DNA from: Acetobacter sp. UBA5411
GTDB lineage: Bacteria; Pseudomonadota; Alphaproteobacteria; Acetobacterales; Acetobacteraceae
NCBI RefSeq assembly: GCF_002409645.1
Contig: NZ_DHNR01000019.1
Span: 1-64,000, forward strand
Reading direction: 5' to 3'
Length of the DNA: 64,000 nucleotides
Shown here piece by piece: positions 34,322 through 42,628 of this stretch (positions are counted from its first letter, which is position 1; the number at the start of each line of letters is the position of its first letter). Position numbers and translations under genes: made by a program. Below the pieces are notes generated by a model, which saw nothing but the letters and a program-made list of their open reading frames with translations, did no database searches and was not told the origin of the DNA.

Positions 34322-35296
34322 TCATCTCCTGCGGGGAGCCGGGGTTGAGCCGGCTGTAAAGCCGAGCGTTCTGAAGGTTTCTTTCATGTGCGGCGGCAGC
34401 TCGGCGCTGACTTCCAGCCATCCTCCCGCCGGATGCGGCAGCACAAGACTGCGGGCATGCAGATGCAGACGGTCGGCAAAACCATCGACATGCGCCTTGT
34501 CGCCACCATATTTTGGGTCACCGAGAATAGGCGTGCCAAGCGATTCACAATGAACGCGCAACTGATGCGTGCGTCCGGTCAGTGGTGAAAGCCCCAGCCA
34601 TGAGAACTTGCGCGCAGCAGAGTCCAGCACCTCGTAATCGGTGCGGGCGGACTGCGCATCCTCGTCATTACGGTCGGCGGCGATGGTGATCGACCCCGGT
34701 CCTGCGCCCAGACGAGCCAGCGGCTGGTCGATTTCGCCGGACATCGGGTCAGGGCGTCCCACAACAACCGCCCAGTAGGTCTTTTTCACGTCGCGTCCCC
34801 GGAACGCCGTCGCCAGCTTGGCCGCTACACCCGGCGTGCGAGCGAGCAGCAGCAGGCCGGAGGTGTCGCGGTCGATGCGGTGAACGAGGCGGGGACGTGG
34901 ATCATCACCCTCGCGCAGCCCGTCCAGCATCATGTCCACATGCTGTGTGATGCCGGGGCCGCCTTGCGTCGCCAGACCGGACGGCTTGTTCAGCACGATG
35001 ATCTGCGGGTCCGAATAGATGACCATCTTCCGGATTTCGCTGGCCAGCTTGGGGTTCAGCGCTTTCGGAACATCGCGGGACGGCTTGGCGGCCATGGGGA
35101 TGGGCGGCACGCGCACGGATTGCCCCGGCACCAGTCGCGTGTTGGCTTCAACACGCTTGCCATCCACGCGGATCTGCCCGGTGCGGCAGAGCTTCTGCAA
35201 CGCACCCTGCGTCAGATGGGGGTAATGGCGACGGAAATATCGGTCGAGGCGAATGTCCGCTTCATCCTCACTGACCGTCAGTTGGGTCACACTCAT
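34322..35296 (-). CDS. RluA family pseudouridine synthase (RluC/RluD-like)
   Basis: Converts uridines in 23S rRNA (or tRNA) to pseudouridine. The 324 residues have an N-terminal S4 RNA-binding domain (ADIRLDRYFRRHYP to about 70), followed by the catalytic domain with LVHRIDRDTSGLLLLAR (catalytic Asp in HRIDRDTSG), LTGRTHQLRVH and GDPKYGG. The S4 domain and length suggest the RluC type, but site specificity is not provable here. It starts 13 bases after the rarA stop. Confidence 0.95.
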   Translation of the reverse strand: MSVTQLTVSEDEADIRLDRYFRRHYPHLTQGALQKLCRTGQIRVDGKRVEANTRLVPGQSVRVPPIPMAAKPSRDVPKALNPKLASEIRKMVIYSDPQIIVLNKPSGLATQGGPGITQHVDMMLDGLREGDDPRPRLVHRIDRDTSGLLLLARTPGVAAKLATAFRGRDVKKTYWAVVVGRPDPMSGEIDQPLARLGAGPGSITIAADRNDEDAQSARTDYEVLDSAARKFSWLGLSPLTGRTHQLRVHCESLGTPILGDPKYGGDKAHVDGFADRLHLHARSLVLPHPAGGWLEVSAELPPHMKETFRTLGFTAGSTPAPRRR

Positions 35297-35309
35297 ACTC
35301 TTCCGCGCC

Positions 35310-36698
35310 TCACGATTGCTTGCCCTGTTTTGCGCGGCTTGCCCTTATTCCGGCCCATGTGTCCAGCCTGCGACGCACTTCCCGTTCAAAGCCGAGCCCT
35401 TTCGGGTTGTAGAAATTCTGCCGTTTCATGTCGTCCGGGAAGTAGTTCTGGCCGGAGAAACTTTCTTCCGTGTCATGGTCGTACTGATAGCCATCTCCGT
35501 AGCCGATCTCTTTCATGAGCTTGGTCGGCGCATTGAGAATATGGGCCGGAGGCATCAGACTGCCGGTCGCTTTCGCCGCCCGCCGCGCCGCGCCATAGGC
35601 CTTGTAGACGGCGTTCGATTTCGGCGCCGTGCCCAGATGGACGACCAGTTGCGCCAAGGCCAACTCTCCTTCCGGCGAGCCCAGTCGCTCGTACGTCTCC
35701 CATGCCGCAATGGCAAGGGGCAGGGCGGAGGGATCGGCCATGCCGACATCCTCTGCTGCGAAACGCGTCAGGCGACGGGCGATATAGCGGGGGTCTTCGC
35801 CGCCCTCCAGCATCCGGGCGAACCAGTAAAGCGCCGCGTCCGGATCGGACCCGCGCAGGGACTTATGTAGCGCGGAGATGAGGTTGTAGTGCTCTTCCCG
35901 ATCCTTGTCGTACAGCACGGCGCGTTTGGCCAGAATGCGCGCCAGTTCCTGTGAGTCGAGCGGCTTTTCCGTCTTCAGGCTGAGGATCTGCTCGACCATG
36001 TTCAGCAGGTAACGACCATCGCCATCCGCCATGGCGCGCAGGGTGGCGCGGGCGGATTCGGTGAGCGGTAGGGTGCGTTTGGTCTCTTCCTCAGCCCGGA
36101 CCAGCAGGGCCTCCAGTGCGGGATCATCCAGACGACGCAGCACCATAACCTGACAGCGTGACAGAAGCGCCGAGTTCAGGGCAAAGGAGGGATTTTCCGT
36201 GGTGGCACCTACCAGCACGACAGTGCCGTTCTCCACTACGGGCAGGAAACCGTCCTGCTGGGCGCGGTTGAAGCGGTGGATTTCGTCCACGAACAGCAGC
36301 GTGCCCCGTCCGGCTTCGGCAAAACGTCGGGCTTCGTCAAAGGCTTTCTTCAGGTCGGCGACACCGGAAAAGACGGCGGAGAGCTGAACGAAACGCAGAT
36401 TGGCGGCTTTGGCGAGCAGACGGGCGATCGTGGTCTTGCCGACACCGGGGCCACCCCAGAGAATGAGGCTGGCGAGCGTGCCGCGTTCCAGCATCAGCGT
36501 GAGCGCACCGGTCGGGCCGAGCAACTGCTGCTGCCCGACAACATCGTCCAGCGTGGTCGGGCGCAACCTGTCGGCAAGGGGCTGCGTTGGGGTATGTCCG
36601 CGACCTGAATGGGTGCTTTCCGATCCGGTGGGCTCCGTGACGCTGCCGCCGAACAGATCACCGCCCGATGCGGGTGGGGTCTCACGCCGCGCTGTCAT
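35310..36698 (-). CDS. rarA: Replication-associated recombination protein RarA (MgsA)
   Basis: AAA+ ATPase of the clamp-loader-like clade that acts at stalled replication forks. The 462 residues show LADRLRPTTLDDVVGQQQLLG, Walker A GGPGVGKT (82-89), Walker B LFVDEIHRFN, and the C-terminal MgsA domain LMPPAHILNAPTKLMKEIGYG ending in GQNYFPDDMK. A non-conserved stretch of about 40 residues precedes the core. It leads the tight minus-strand operon with rluC, asmA and atp12. Confidence 0.96.
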   Translation of the reverse strand: MTARRETPPASGGDLFGGSVTEPTGSESTHSGRGHTPTQPLADRLRPTTLDDVVGQQQLLGPTGALTLMLERGTLASLILWGGPGVGKTTIARLLAKAANLRFVQLSAVFSGVADLKKAFDEARRFAEAGRGTLLFVDEIHRFNRAQQDGFLPVVENGTVVLVGATTENPSFALNSALLSRCQVMVLRRLDDPALEALLVRAEEETKRTLPLTESARATLRAMADGDGRYLLNMVEQILSLKTEKPLDSQELARILAKRAVLYDKDREEHYNLISALHKSLRGSDPDAALYWFARMLEGGEDPRYIARRLTRFAAEDVGMADPSALPLAIAAWETYERLGSPEGELALAQLVVHLGTAPKSNAVYKAYGAARRAAKATGSLMPPAHILNAPTKLMKEIGYGDGYQYDHDTEESFSGQNYFPDDMKRQNFYNPKGLGFEREVRRRLDTWAGIRASRAKQGKQS

Positions 36699-36847
36699 GA
36701 CTGGTCTCCCTGTCGTTCATCCTTCGTTCATAGCGCGGCTGGCGTTCTGATGCGACCTCGGTTTGCTGTTGGGCCGGGCAGGGCTGGCCGAGTGTCTCCC
36801 CAGCAGGCATGATCGTTACAGAGCCAAATCATAGAACAGGATGGTCC

Positions 36848-37177
36848 ATGCCATATTTTCAGCTGGTCATTGCGATCTGCGCCGAAGTGCTCGCCACCTC
36901 CTGTTTGAAGGCGGCTGAAGGATTTACTCGGCCTATACCCTCTCTGGTGACGCTGATCGGATATGGCGTGGCTTTCTATTTTCTGTCGCTCGCTCTTCAG
37001 ACGATCCCCACTGGGACGACCTATGCCATCTGGTCCGGTGTGGGCGTGGTGCTGGTCACGCTCATTGCCTGGCTTGTGCAGGGTCAGAAGCTGGACGCGG
37101 CAGGCCTGATTGGAATGGGACTGATTCTTGCAGGCGTTCTGGTGATCAACCTGTTTTCAAAAAACTCTGCTCATTGA
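36848..37177 (+). CDS. SMR family small multidrug efflux protein (EmrE/QacE type)
   Basis: Four-helix proton-coupled exporter of cationic compounds, 109 residues, acting as an antiparallel dimer. The essential membrane Glu13 lies in ICAEVLATSCLKAAEGF, equivalent to EmrE Glu14. GTTYAIWSGVGVVLVT and the last helix GLILAGVLVINLF are typical. ATG 36848 has AGGA just upstream; earlier in-frame codons would add a hydrophilic lead that the family lacks. Its cargo is unknown. Confidence 0.93.
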   Translation: MPYFQLVIAICAEVLATSCLKAAEGFTRPIPSLVTLIGYGVAFYFLSLALQTIPTGTTYAIWSGVGVVLVTLIAWLVQGQKLDAAGLIGMGLILAGVLVINLFSKNSAH

Positions 37178-37203
37178 ACGTTTCTTCGATCATCAACAGG
37201 AAA

Positions 37204-37240
37204 GTCTGAATAGCGCTTTTTCAGACGGCTGTTTTTAGAC
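37204..37240 (+). terminator. Possible terminator after the SMR gene
   Basis: GTCTGAA (37204-37210) can pair with TTCAGAC (37220-37226), with GGCTGTTTTTAG following. The stem is short, so this is tentative. The spacer also holds the near-palindrome TGACCCGGTCACT at 37273. Confidence 0.4.
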
Positions 37241-37304
37241 AAAGACCTTGGTCAGCCTTCCCGACACTCACGTGACCCGGTCACTCAATTGTCGGAAAAG
37301 TGGA

Positions 37305-38741
37305 TCAGGTTTTTTCTTGCAAAACTTTGACTGACGATTGTCCCGCATCACGCAGGCGAACGCCCGAGTTGATGCGGTCTTCAATATCTTCCAGCGAACA
37401 GCCCTTGGTTTCAGGCACAAACATCAGCCCTACGACAAAGAACAGGGCATTGAAGCCGGCGAGGCACCAGAAGACGCCATAGTCACCAATCACGCTCATG
37501 CTGGAGAGGAAGATATTGCTGATCAGCCAGTTGGCGATCCAGCTTGCCAGTGTGGAACACGATACGGCGAATGTGCGTCCACGCAGAGGCTGAACCTCCG
37601 AGCCGATGATCCACGGCAGCGGCCCCTGACCGACAGCAAAGGCTGCGATGAACAGAAACAGAAAGCCCATTGCAATCATGCTGGCGGTCATGGAGGTCGC
37701 GCCGGTCCAGAGCAGCGTGCCGAACCCGAGCATGGCGATGGCTGCGAAGAACGTGCTGATGCTCAGGAGAAGTCGCCGTCCCCATCGGTCCATAAGAGCA
37801 ACCGCGGCCAGTGTCGCGAGTGTGTTCACCACGCCAATGGCTGTCGTGCACCATACGGAACTCGACGCATTGAAGCCCATGTGATTCAGCACGGTGGGAG
37901 CATAATACATCAGCACGTTGATTCCGGAGAACTGCTGCAACATCTGCAGCGCAATACCCAGCACGAAGGTGCGCCGGAAATTGGGGTTTGAAATCAGCAG
38001 GGCGGCACCTGCGGATTCTTCACGTCCAAGCTGTCGATCGATGCGTGATAGTTCCGCATCAGCTTCTTCCGCCGACTCTCTCACGCGCAGCAGAACGTCG
38101 CGCGCCTCCTGACGACGTCCCTTCGTCAGAAGCCAGCGCGGGGAGTAGGGCAGGAGCAGGGTGGTGAGAAGGAACAGCACAGTCGGCACACTGAGCACAG
38201 CGAACATGATGCGCCAGTGTCCGCCCGGTGTGAGCAGGCTGTCAGAGGTGAAGGCCAACAGAATCCCGATGGTGATCATCAGCTGATAGGAGGAGATCAT
38301 CGCGCCGCGCCGGTCTTGAGACGCGATTTCGGCGATGTAGAGAGGGGCGGCAAAAGCGGCCAGTCCCACGCCCAGCCCCAGACAGGCGCGTCCCGCGATC
38401 ATCATGCTGACACTGTTCGCTAACGCACAGAGGGCTGTTCCACTCAGAAACAGCCCTCCCGCTACCAGTAATGTTCCCTTGCGTCCCCATTTGTCAGCGA
38501 CAAAGACCGCAAGCACTGACCCGAACGCCGCAGCCAGCATGAGGGAGGAGACAATCCACTCCGTGGTGCGGTCGTTGGTCTGGAATTCATCGCGGATAAA
38601 TCCCAGCGCTCCTGCGATGACCCCGGTGTCCAGTCCGAACATGAGGCCTGCAAGACCGGCAGCCAGAGCCAGAAAGAAGGTGGTGCGGCGCACCCGCGCT
38701 GAAGCATCCCGCTGGGCGGATGTCGAAGGGGAAGAAGGCAT
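37305..38741 (-). CDS. Sugar porter family MFS transporter (GalP/XylE-like)
   Basis: Inner-membrane sugar:H+ symporter of 478 residues with 12 expected helices. Sugar-porter signatures are complete: FGLDTGVIAGALGFI, DKWGRKG (loop 2-3), SPRWLLTKGR, QQFSGINVLMYYAP (sugar-binding QQxSGxN), DRWGRR and the end motif PETKGCSLEDIE. The substrate is probably a hexose or pentose. It is alone on the minus strand between the SMR gene and an AsmA gene. Confidence 0.96.
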   Translation of the reverse strand: MPSSPSTSAQRDASARVRRTTFFLALAAGLAGLMFGLDTGVIAGALGFIRDEFQTNDRTTEWIVSSLMLAAAFGSVLAVFVADKWGRKGTLLVAGGLFLSGTALCALANSVSMMIAGRACLGLGVGLAAFAAPLYIAEIASQDRRGAMISSYQLMITIGILLAFTSDSLLTPGGHWRIMFAVLSVPTVLFLLTTLLLPYSPRWLLTKGRRQEARDVLLRVRESAEEADAELSRIDRQLGREESAGAALLISNPNFRRTFVLGIALQMLQQFSGINVLMYYAPTVLNHMGFNASSSVWCTTAIGVVNTLATLAAVALMDRWGRRLLLSISTFFAAIAMLGFGTLLWTGATSMTASMIAMGFLFLFIAAFAVGQGPLPWIIGSEVQPLRGRTFAVSCSTLASWIANWLISNIFLSSMSVIGDYGVFWCLAGFNALFFVVGLMFVPETKGCSLEDIEDRINSGVRLRDAGQSSVKVLQEKT

Positions 38742-38831
38742 CGGGGTGTTCTGACCTCTTGTGACGCAGCAGACTTATTAAGTGTCTGTGGATAACCTTT
38801 CGTGCCACCACCCCGACAAGTCAATACACTC

Positions 38832-40919
38832 TTAATGTTTCAGCTTTTTCTTCCAGGCCGCCTTTACTTCCGCCGGGCTCATTTTTTTACCGCTGGCCTT
38901 GGGATTGACCTGGGTATTGCCCTTGGGAGCGGCATTTTCTTCGACCCCGCCCGGCGCCTTGCCCGAGGATGGGTTGCTGTTCACTTCCTGCAGGGCCCTC
39001 TCGCAGAGCGATCCCTTGCCCACGCCAAACTGGATTGTCGGCAGCAGCGCCAGAGGCGGGAACACAAAGCCAAGCCCGGTCGCTGCGGCGGCCCGACCCA
39101 GAATTTCCGCACCCGGCAGCACGGTCGGTGACTTCAGTGGTCCTGTGATGTTGAACGCACCCGGGAAGGACAGAATGGTGAAGCCGGTCGAGCGGGTCGT
39201 CAGGGAGTAGTCGATTTTATTGGTGCGGAAGTTGATGTCGCCCCGCCCAAGTGTGCGCGTGTCGTTGGTGCGCAGCAGCATGGAACGGGTGCTGGCCACG
39301 CCGTTGTTCAGCGGCATGTCAGTCACGAAGCATTCCACCTGAGAGTGGGACGGCAGCCCGAGCGCCGACAGCACGGCGTCACCAAGCTCCAGCCCGAGTG
39401 CTGCCGGAATGAGCGCCGAGATCTCGCCGCCTTTCACAAGAACGAGGGTAAGACCGCCATTGCCGTTCGCCATGAGAGATGCGATCGAATTGCCGGTGGA
39501 ATTCAGGCTGAAGCGACCGCCGATGACACCACCCTGAGCGTTGGTCCCTGTCGCGGTGCGCATGATGTGCGCCAGATCAATGCGGGAGAAGTCTACCTTG
39601 GCGTTGACGGCAAAGTTCTTGTCATTCACCGGCTTCAATGTCGCGCTGCTGGCCAGTGTGCCTGTGCCAACGCCGAAGTTCAGCTTCTTCACGTCAATAG
39701 CGCCGTCCTGAACCGTGAATTCGGCGTCGATATCATCTAGAGGAAGCTGCTTGTTCTGGATGTGCTCACCTTTATAGGTGACATGGGCATTGATGGCGCG
39801 GAGCTTGGGCACGTTGATCGGCGTATCCGGCAGGACATTCGGGTCCTTGGCGTCCACCTTTTTCTCGGAAGCGGTCTTCTCGCCCGGCTTTGCGCCGATA
39901 AAGCCACCAAGATCCTGAATATCCACCCGCCGCGAGCGGAGCGACGCCTCGACAAACGGCACAGTCTGGTGCGGATCGACCGTGATGGTGCCGCTCAGGT
40001 CGCTGGACCCCATGTGGCCGGTAAAGCTTTTGAAAGCGATATGCTGCTGATCGTAATCCAGCTTGCCGCGAATATCATAGGATGGCGTCTGCGGAATGGG
40101 GACGCCCGTCAGCGGATAAAGCAGGGACATGTCTGGTCCGGATAGATGCAGGACGAGCTGCGTTCCCTCAAAGGCAAGTGGATTGTTGACAGTGCCCTTA
40201 AGCGTCACACGGGTGCCGCCGTTTTTCACCATCAGATTGACAGGGTAGGGCGTCTTGACGTTCTGCAGGGACAGGAGCGCTCCACCGACGAAATGACTGA
40301 TGATCGGCTGGCCAGCATAGCGCCCGGTCGTATCCATGACGATCGTACCGCGATCCGTGGCGGAGGTCGGCGGCGTCGTATGCAGTTGTGAGGTCATGTC
40401 CGCCCGCAGCTTCTGGTCTCTCAGACGCAGATGGCCGTCAGTGATGTCAAATTCTTCGATGTCGGGAAGAGTGACTGAACCGTTTTTCTTGTCGTTTTCG
40501 GTCTTCTTGCTGTCAGAAGCGAACGTGTAGTTGTTGCTACCGTCCTGACGCCGTTGAATGTCTGCGCGGGGGGTGTCGACCGCAATGCGGGGCAGTTCTG
40601 TTCTGCCATGCAGAAACGCCAGCAGACGGATTCTGACAAGCAGATGATCCGCCGTGAAAAACGGCGTGGTGTCGGATTTGAAAGTGTCAGGCTGCTCGAT
40701 CCTGACGCCATCAACCCGCACTTTCGGCACGAAACCGACGCTGACATGCAGATGTTCAATCGTTGTCTTGCGTCCAAGAAGCGCCGTCGCCTCCCGATTG
40801 ACCAGAGGCACAAACCAGTCCCACGACCAGAATGCGATGAGTAGAAGAATCAGCACGACCGGGGTGCCGAGGCCGATGAACAGTTTTCTGTGACGGCTGA
40901 ACAGGGAATGACCGGTCAT
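38832..40919 (-). CDS. AsmA family protein
   Basis: Inner-membrane-anchored periplasmic protein of 695 residues. The N-terminal membrane segment is KLFIGLGTPVVLILLLIAFW, followed by an AsmA N-domain (TIEHLHVSVGFVPKVRVDGV) and a C-terminal domain with GRGDINFRTNKIDYSLTTR and FNITGPLKSPTVLPG, the canonical AsmA end. The tail beyond is charged and low in complexity. It is likely involved in outer membrane lipid homeostasis (family knowledge). It stands alone, with 89 bases to the sugar porter and 189 to the MHS transporter, neither holding a clear signal. Confidence 0.9.
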   Translation of the reverse strand: MTGHSLFSRHRKLFIGLGTPVVLILLLIAFWSWDWFVPLVNREATALLGRKTTIEHLHVSVGFVPKVRVDGVRIEQPDTFKSDTTPFFTADHLLVRIRLLAFLHGRTELPRIAVDTPRADIQRRQDGSNNYTFASDSKKTENDKKNGSVTLPDIEEFDITDGHLRLRDQKLRADMTSQLHTTPPTSATDRGTIVMDTTGRYAGQPIISHFVGGALLSLQNVKTPYPVNLMVKNGGTRVTLKGTVNNPLAFEGTQLVLHLSGPDMSLLYPLTGVPIPQTPSYDIRGKLDYDQQHIAFKSFTGHMGSSDLSGTITVDPHQTVPFVEASLRSRRVDIQDLGGFIGAKPGEKTASEKKVDAKDPNVLPDTPINVPKLRAINAHVTYKGEHIQNKQLPLDDIDAEFTVQDGAIDVKKLNFGVGTGTLASSATLKPVNDKNFAVNAKVDFSRIDLAHIMRTATGTNAQGGVIGGRFSLNSTGNSIASLMANGNGGLTLVLVKGGEISALIPAALGLELGDAVLSALGLPSHSQVECFVTDMPLNNGVASTRSMLLRTNDTRTLGRGDINFRTNKIDYSLTTRSTGFTILSFPGAFNITGPLKSPTVLPGAEILGRAAAATGLGFVFPPLALLPTIQFGVGKGSLCERALQEVNSNPSSGKAPGGVEENAAPKGNTQVNPKASGKKMSPAEVKAAWKKKLKH

Positions 40920-41108
40920 GGGAGTCCATCAAAGGTTGTGAAATGGGTTGCGGACAAAACAAAACACAATGTTTGTGTCAGCTTAACGCGCATTCTGTGT
41001 TCCGGTTCGCCCTGAAAGGTATGGAGCCTTCCAGAGTGCTGTTCATGTGCGGATCAAAGTCAGAAAACCAAAGATCTTTCCGGGGTGTTCAAACGGATAA
41101 GGAAACAG

Positions 41109-42437
41109 TCACGCAGGCACTGTCTGAGGCCGGATGCGGCTCTGCTTCCGATTGTCCAGCAACCATAGTCCCGCACAGCCTGCGGCAGCGGCAATGGTGA
41201 CGTAAATCGCTGGAGCCAGCGGCGTGTAGGGCGTGAGCGAGGAAATGATGGCTGGGGTCAGTCCACCGAAAATCGCGTAAGCAATGTTGTAGGCAAGGGA
41301 AACGCCGGAAAACCGTACCATTGGAGGAAAGGCTCGCAGCATCCCGACGGGTACCAGCCCGACAAAACCGCAGCACAGCCCGGCCAACCCGGCCCAGACA
41401 GGCAGAAGATGCGGAAGCTGGGCGGGTAAGCTGTATAGTGCAAAAGCACCGGCAACGAGCAGCGGTCCGCAGACGAGACTCATCACGCTCAACGAAATTC
41501 TGTCGGTCAGGGCGCTAACCGATACGACCGAGACCGTGAGGCAGAGGGTGGCAACCAAACTCGCCAGCATGGTCTCGGACGGCGGTATGTGGTGCAGGGA
41601 CTGCATCAGGGGCGGCATCATCAGGATCAGCACGACAATCGCCGCCGTCAGGGTCCATGTCGTCAGAACCGAGCACAGGATGGAAAAGCGGTGATTCCGC
41701 AGCAGAATGGCGGCGGGCAGGGAGGAGGCGGTTTCGGCGCGCTGGTGCATCTCACGAAACACAGGCGTCTCGTCCAGCCAGCGCCGCAGGATCATCGCGC
41801 CAATTCCGAAAATCCCTCCTATAATGAAGGGAAGACGCCAGCCCCAATCGCTGACGACATTCGGAGCCAGCGCCGCGTTCAGCGCCAGAATCACAAGTGA
41901 GCCAAGCAGAATGCCGCCCGTCAATCCGCCGGTGAGCAGGCCAGTCGCCAGTCCCACCCGACCCGGCGGAGCATGTTCGGCAACGAACACCCAGCCGCCG
42001 GGAGCCTCGCCACCGATGGCCGCACCCTGCGCCATGCGCAGAAGCAGCAGGATCAGTGGCGCGCCCGGTCCAAGCGTTTCATAACCGGGCAGAAGACCCA
42101 TCATCAGCGTGGGCAGCGCCATCAACAGCACACTGAAGGTGAAGACTTTCTTCCGCCCGGCGATGTCGCCGAAATGCGCCATGATGATTCCGCCGAGAGG
42201 GCGCGCCAGATACCCCGCACCGAACAGCCCGAACGCCTCTGTCTGCCTGAGCCATGCCGCCTGACTGGCCGGGAAGAAGTGGAGTGCGATGAGCTTGGCC
42301 AGAAAGGCGAAAATCACGAAGTCATAAAACTCCAGCGCACCGCCCAGCGACGCCAGCACCAGAATACGAATCTGGGAAAAAGACAGAACGCCAGATGGCG
42401 CGGAGGCTGCCGAAGAGGCGGGTGAAGACGTGGGCAT
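41109..42437 (-). CDS. MFS transporter, metabolite:H+ symporter (MHS) type
   Basis: Inner-membrane symporter of 442 residues with about 12 helices. MHS features are LGGALEFYDFVIFAFLAKLIA in the first helix, FGAGYLARPLGGIIMAHFGD, GDIAGRKKVF, and QGAAIGGEAPGGWVFVAEHA. These resemble ProP, KgtP and citrate/shikimate symporters, so the cargo is likely an organic acid or a compatible solute. It is divergent from glucose dehydrogenase across about 190 bases. Confidence 0.92.
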   Translation of the reverse strand: MPTSSPASSAASAPSGVLSFSQIRILVLASLGGALEFYDFVIFAFLAKLIALHFFPASQAAWLRQTEAFGLFGAGYLARPLGGIIMAHFGDIAGRKKVFTFSVLLMALPTLMMGLLPGYETLGPGAPLILLLLRMAQGAAIGGEAPGGWVFVAEHAPPGRVGLATGLLTGGLTGGILLGSLVILALNAALAPNVVSDWGWRLPFIIGGIFGIGAMILRRWLDETPVFREMHQRAETASSLPAAILLRNHRFSILCSVLTTWTLTAAIVVLILMMPPLMQSLHHIPPSETMLASLVATLCLTVSVVSVSALTDRISLSVMSLVCGPLLVAGAFALYSLPAQLPHLLPVWAGLAGLCCGFVGLVPVGMLRAFPPMVRFSGVSLAYNIAYAIFGGLTPAIISSLTPYTPLAPAIYVTIAAAAGCAGLWLLDNRKQSRIRPQTVPA

Positions 42438-42554
42438 GAACCGAAATCCGTGTATGGCCAGACGGCAGGAAAGGGGGCGCTGAGCGGCGCGAGCGGGCGC
42501 TTATACGGGAAAGTTCCGGCAAATCCCACAGCCGAGGTTTTTTCAACTTCCCGT

Positions 42555-42583
42555 TGACAACCCGGGGCCGTCTCATCTGTTTG
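42555..42583 (+). promoter_or_regulatory. Possible glucose dehydrogenase promoter
   Basis: A consensus -35 hexamer TTGACA is at 42555-42560; the -10 is poor (CATCTG at 42575-42580, or bases around 42578). The start codon is 68 bases after the -35. Confidence 0.35.
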
Positions 42584-42628
42584 TGCATGGATGCAATGTG
42601 TGATGGACGTCGAAAAGGCCCTGAATTT

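Noticed and set aside
36809..36847. Upstream start for the SMR pump
   Set aside because: Adds 13 polar residues not found in this family; ATG 36848 has the better ribosome site.
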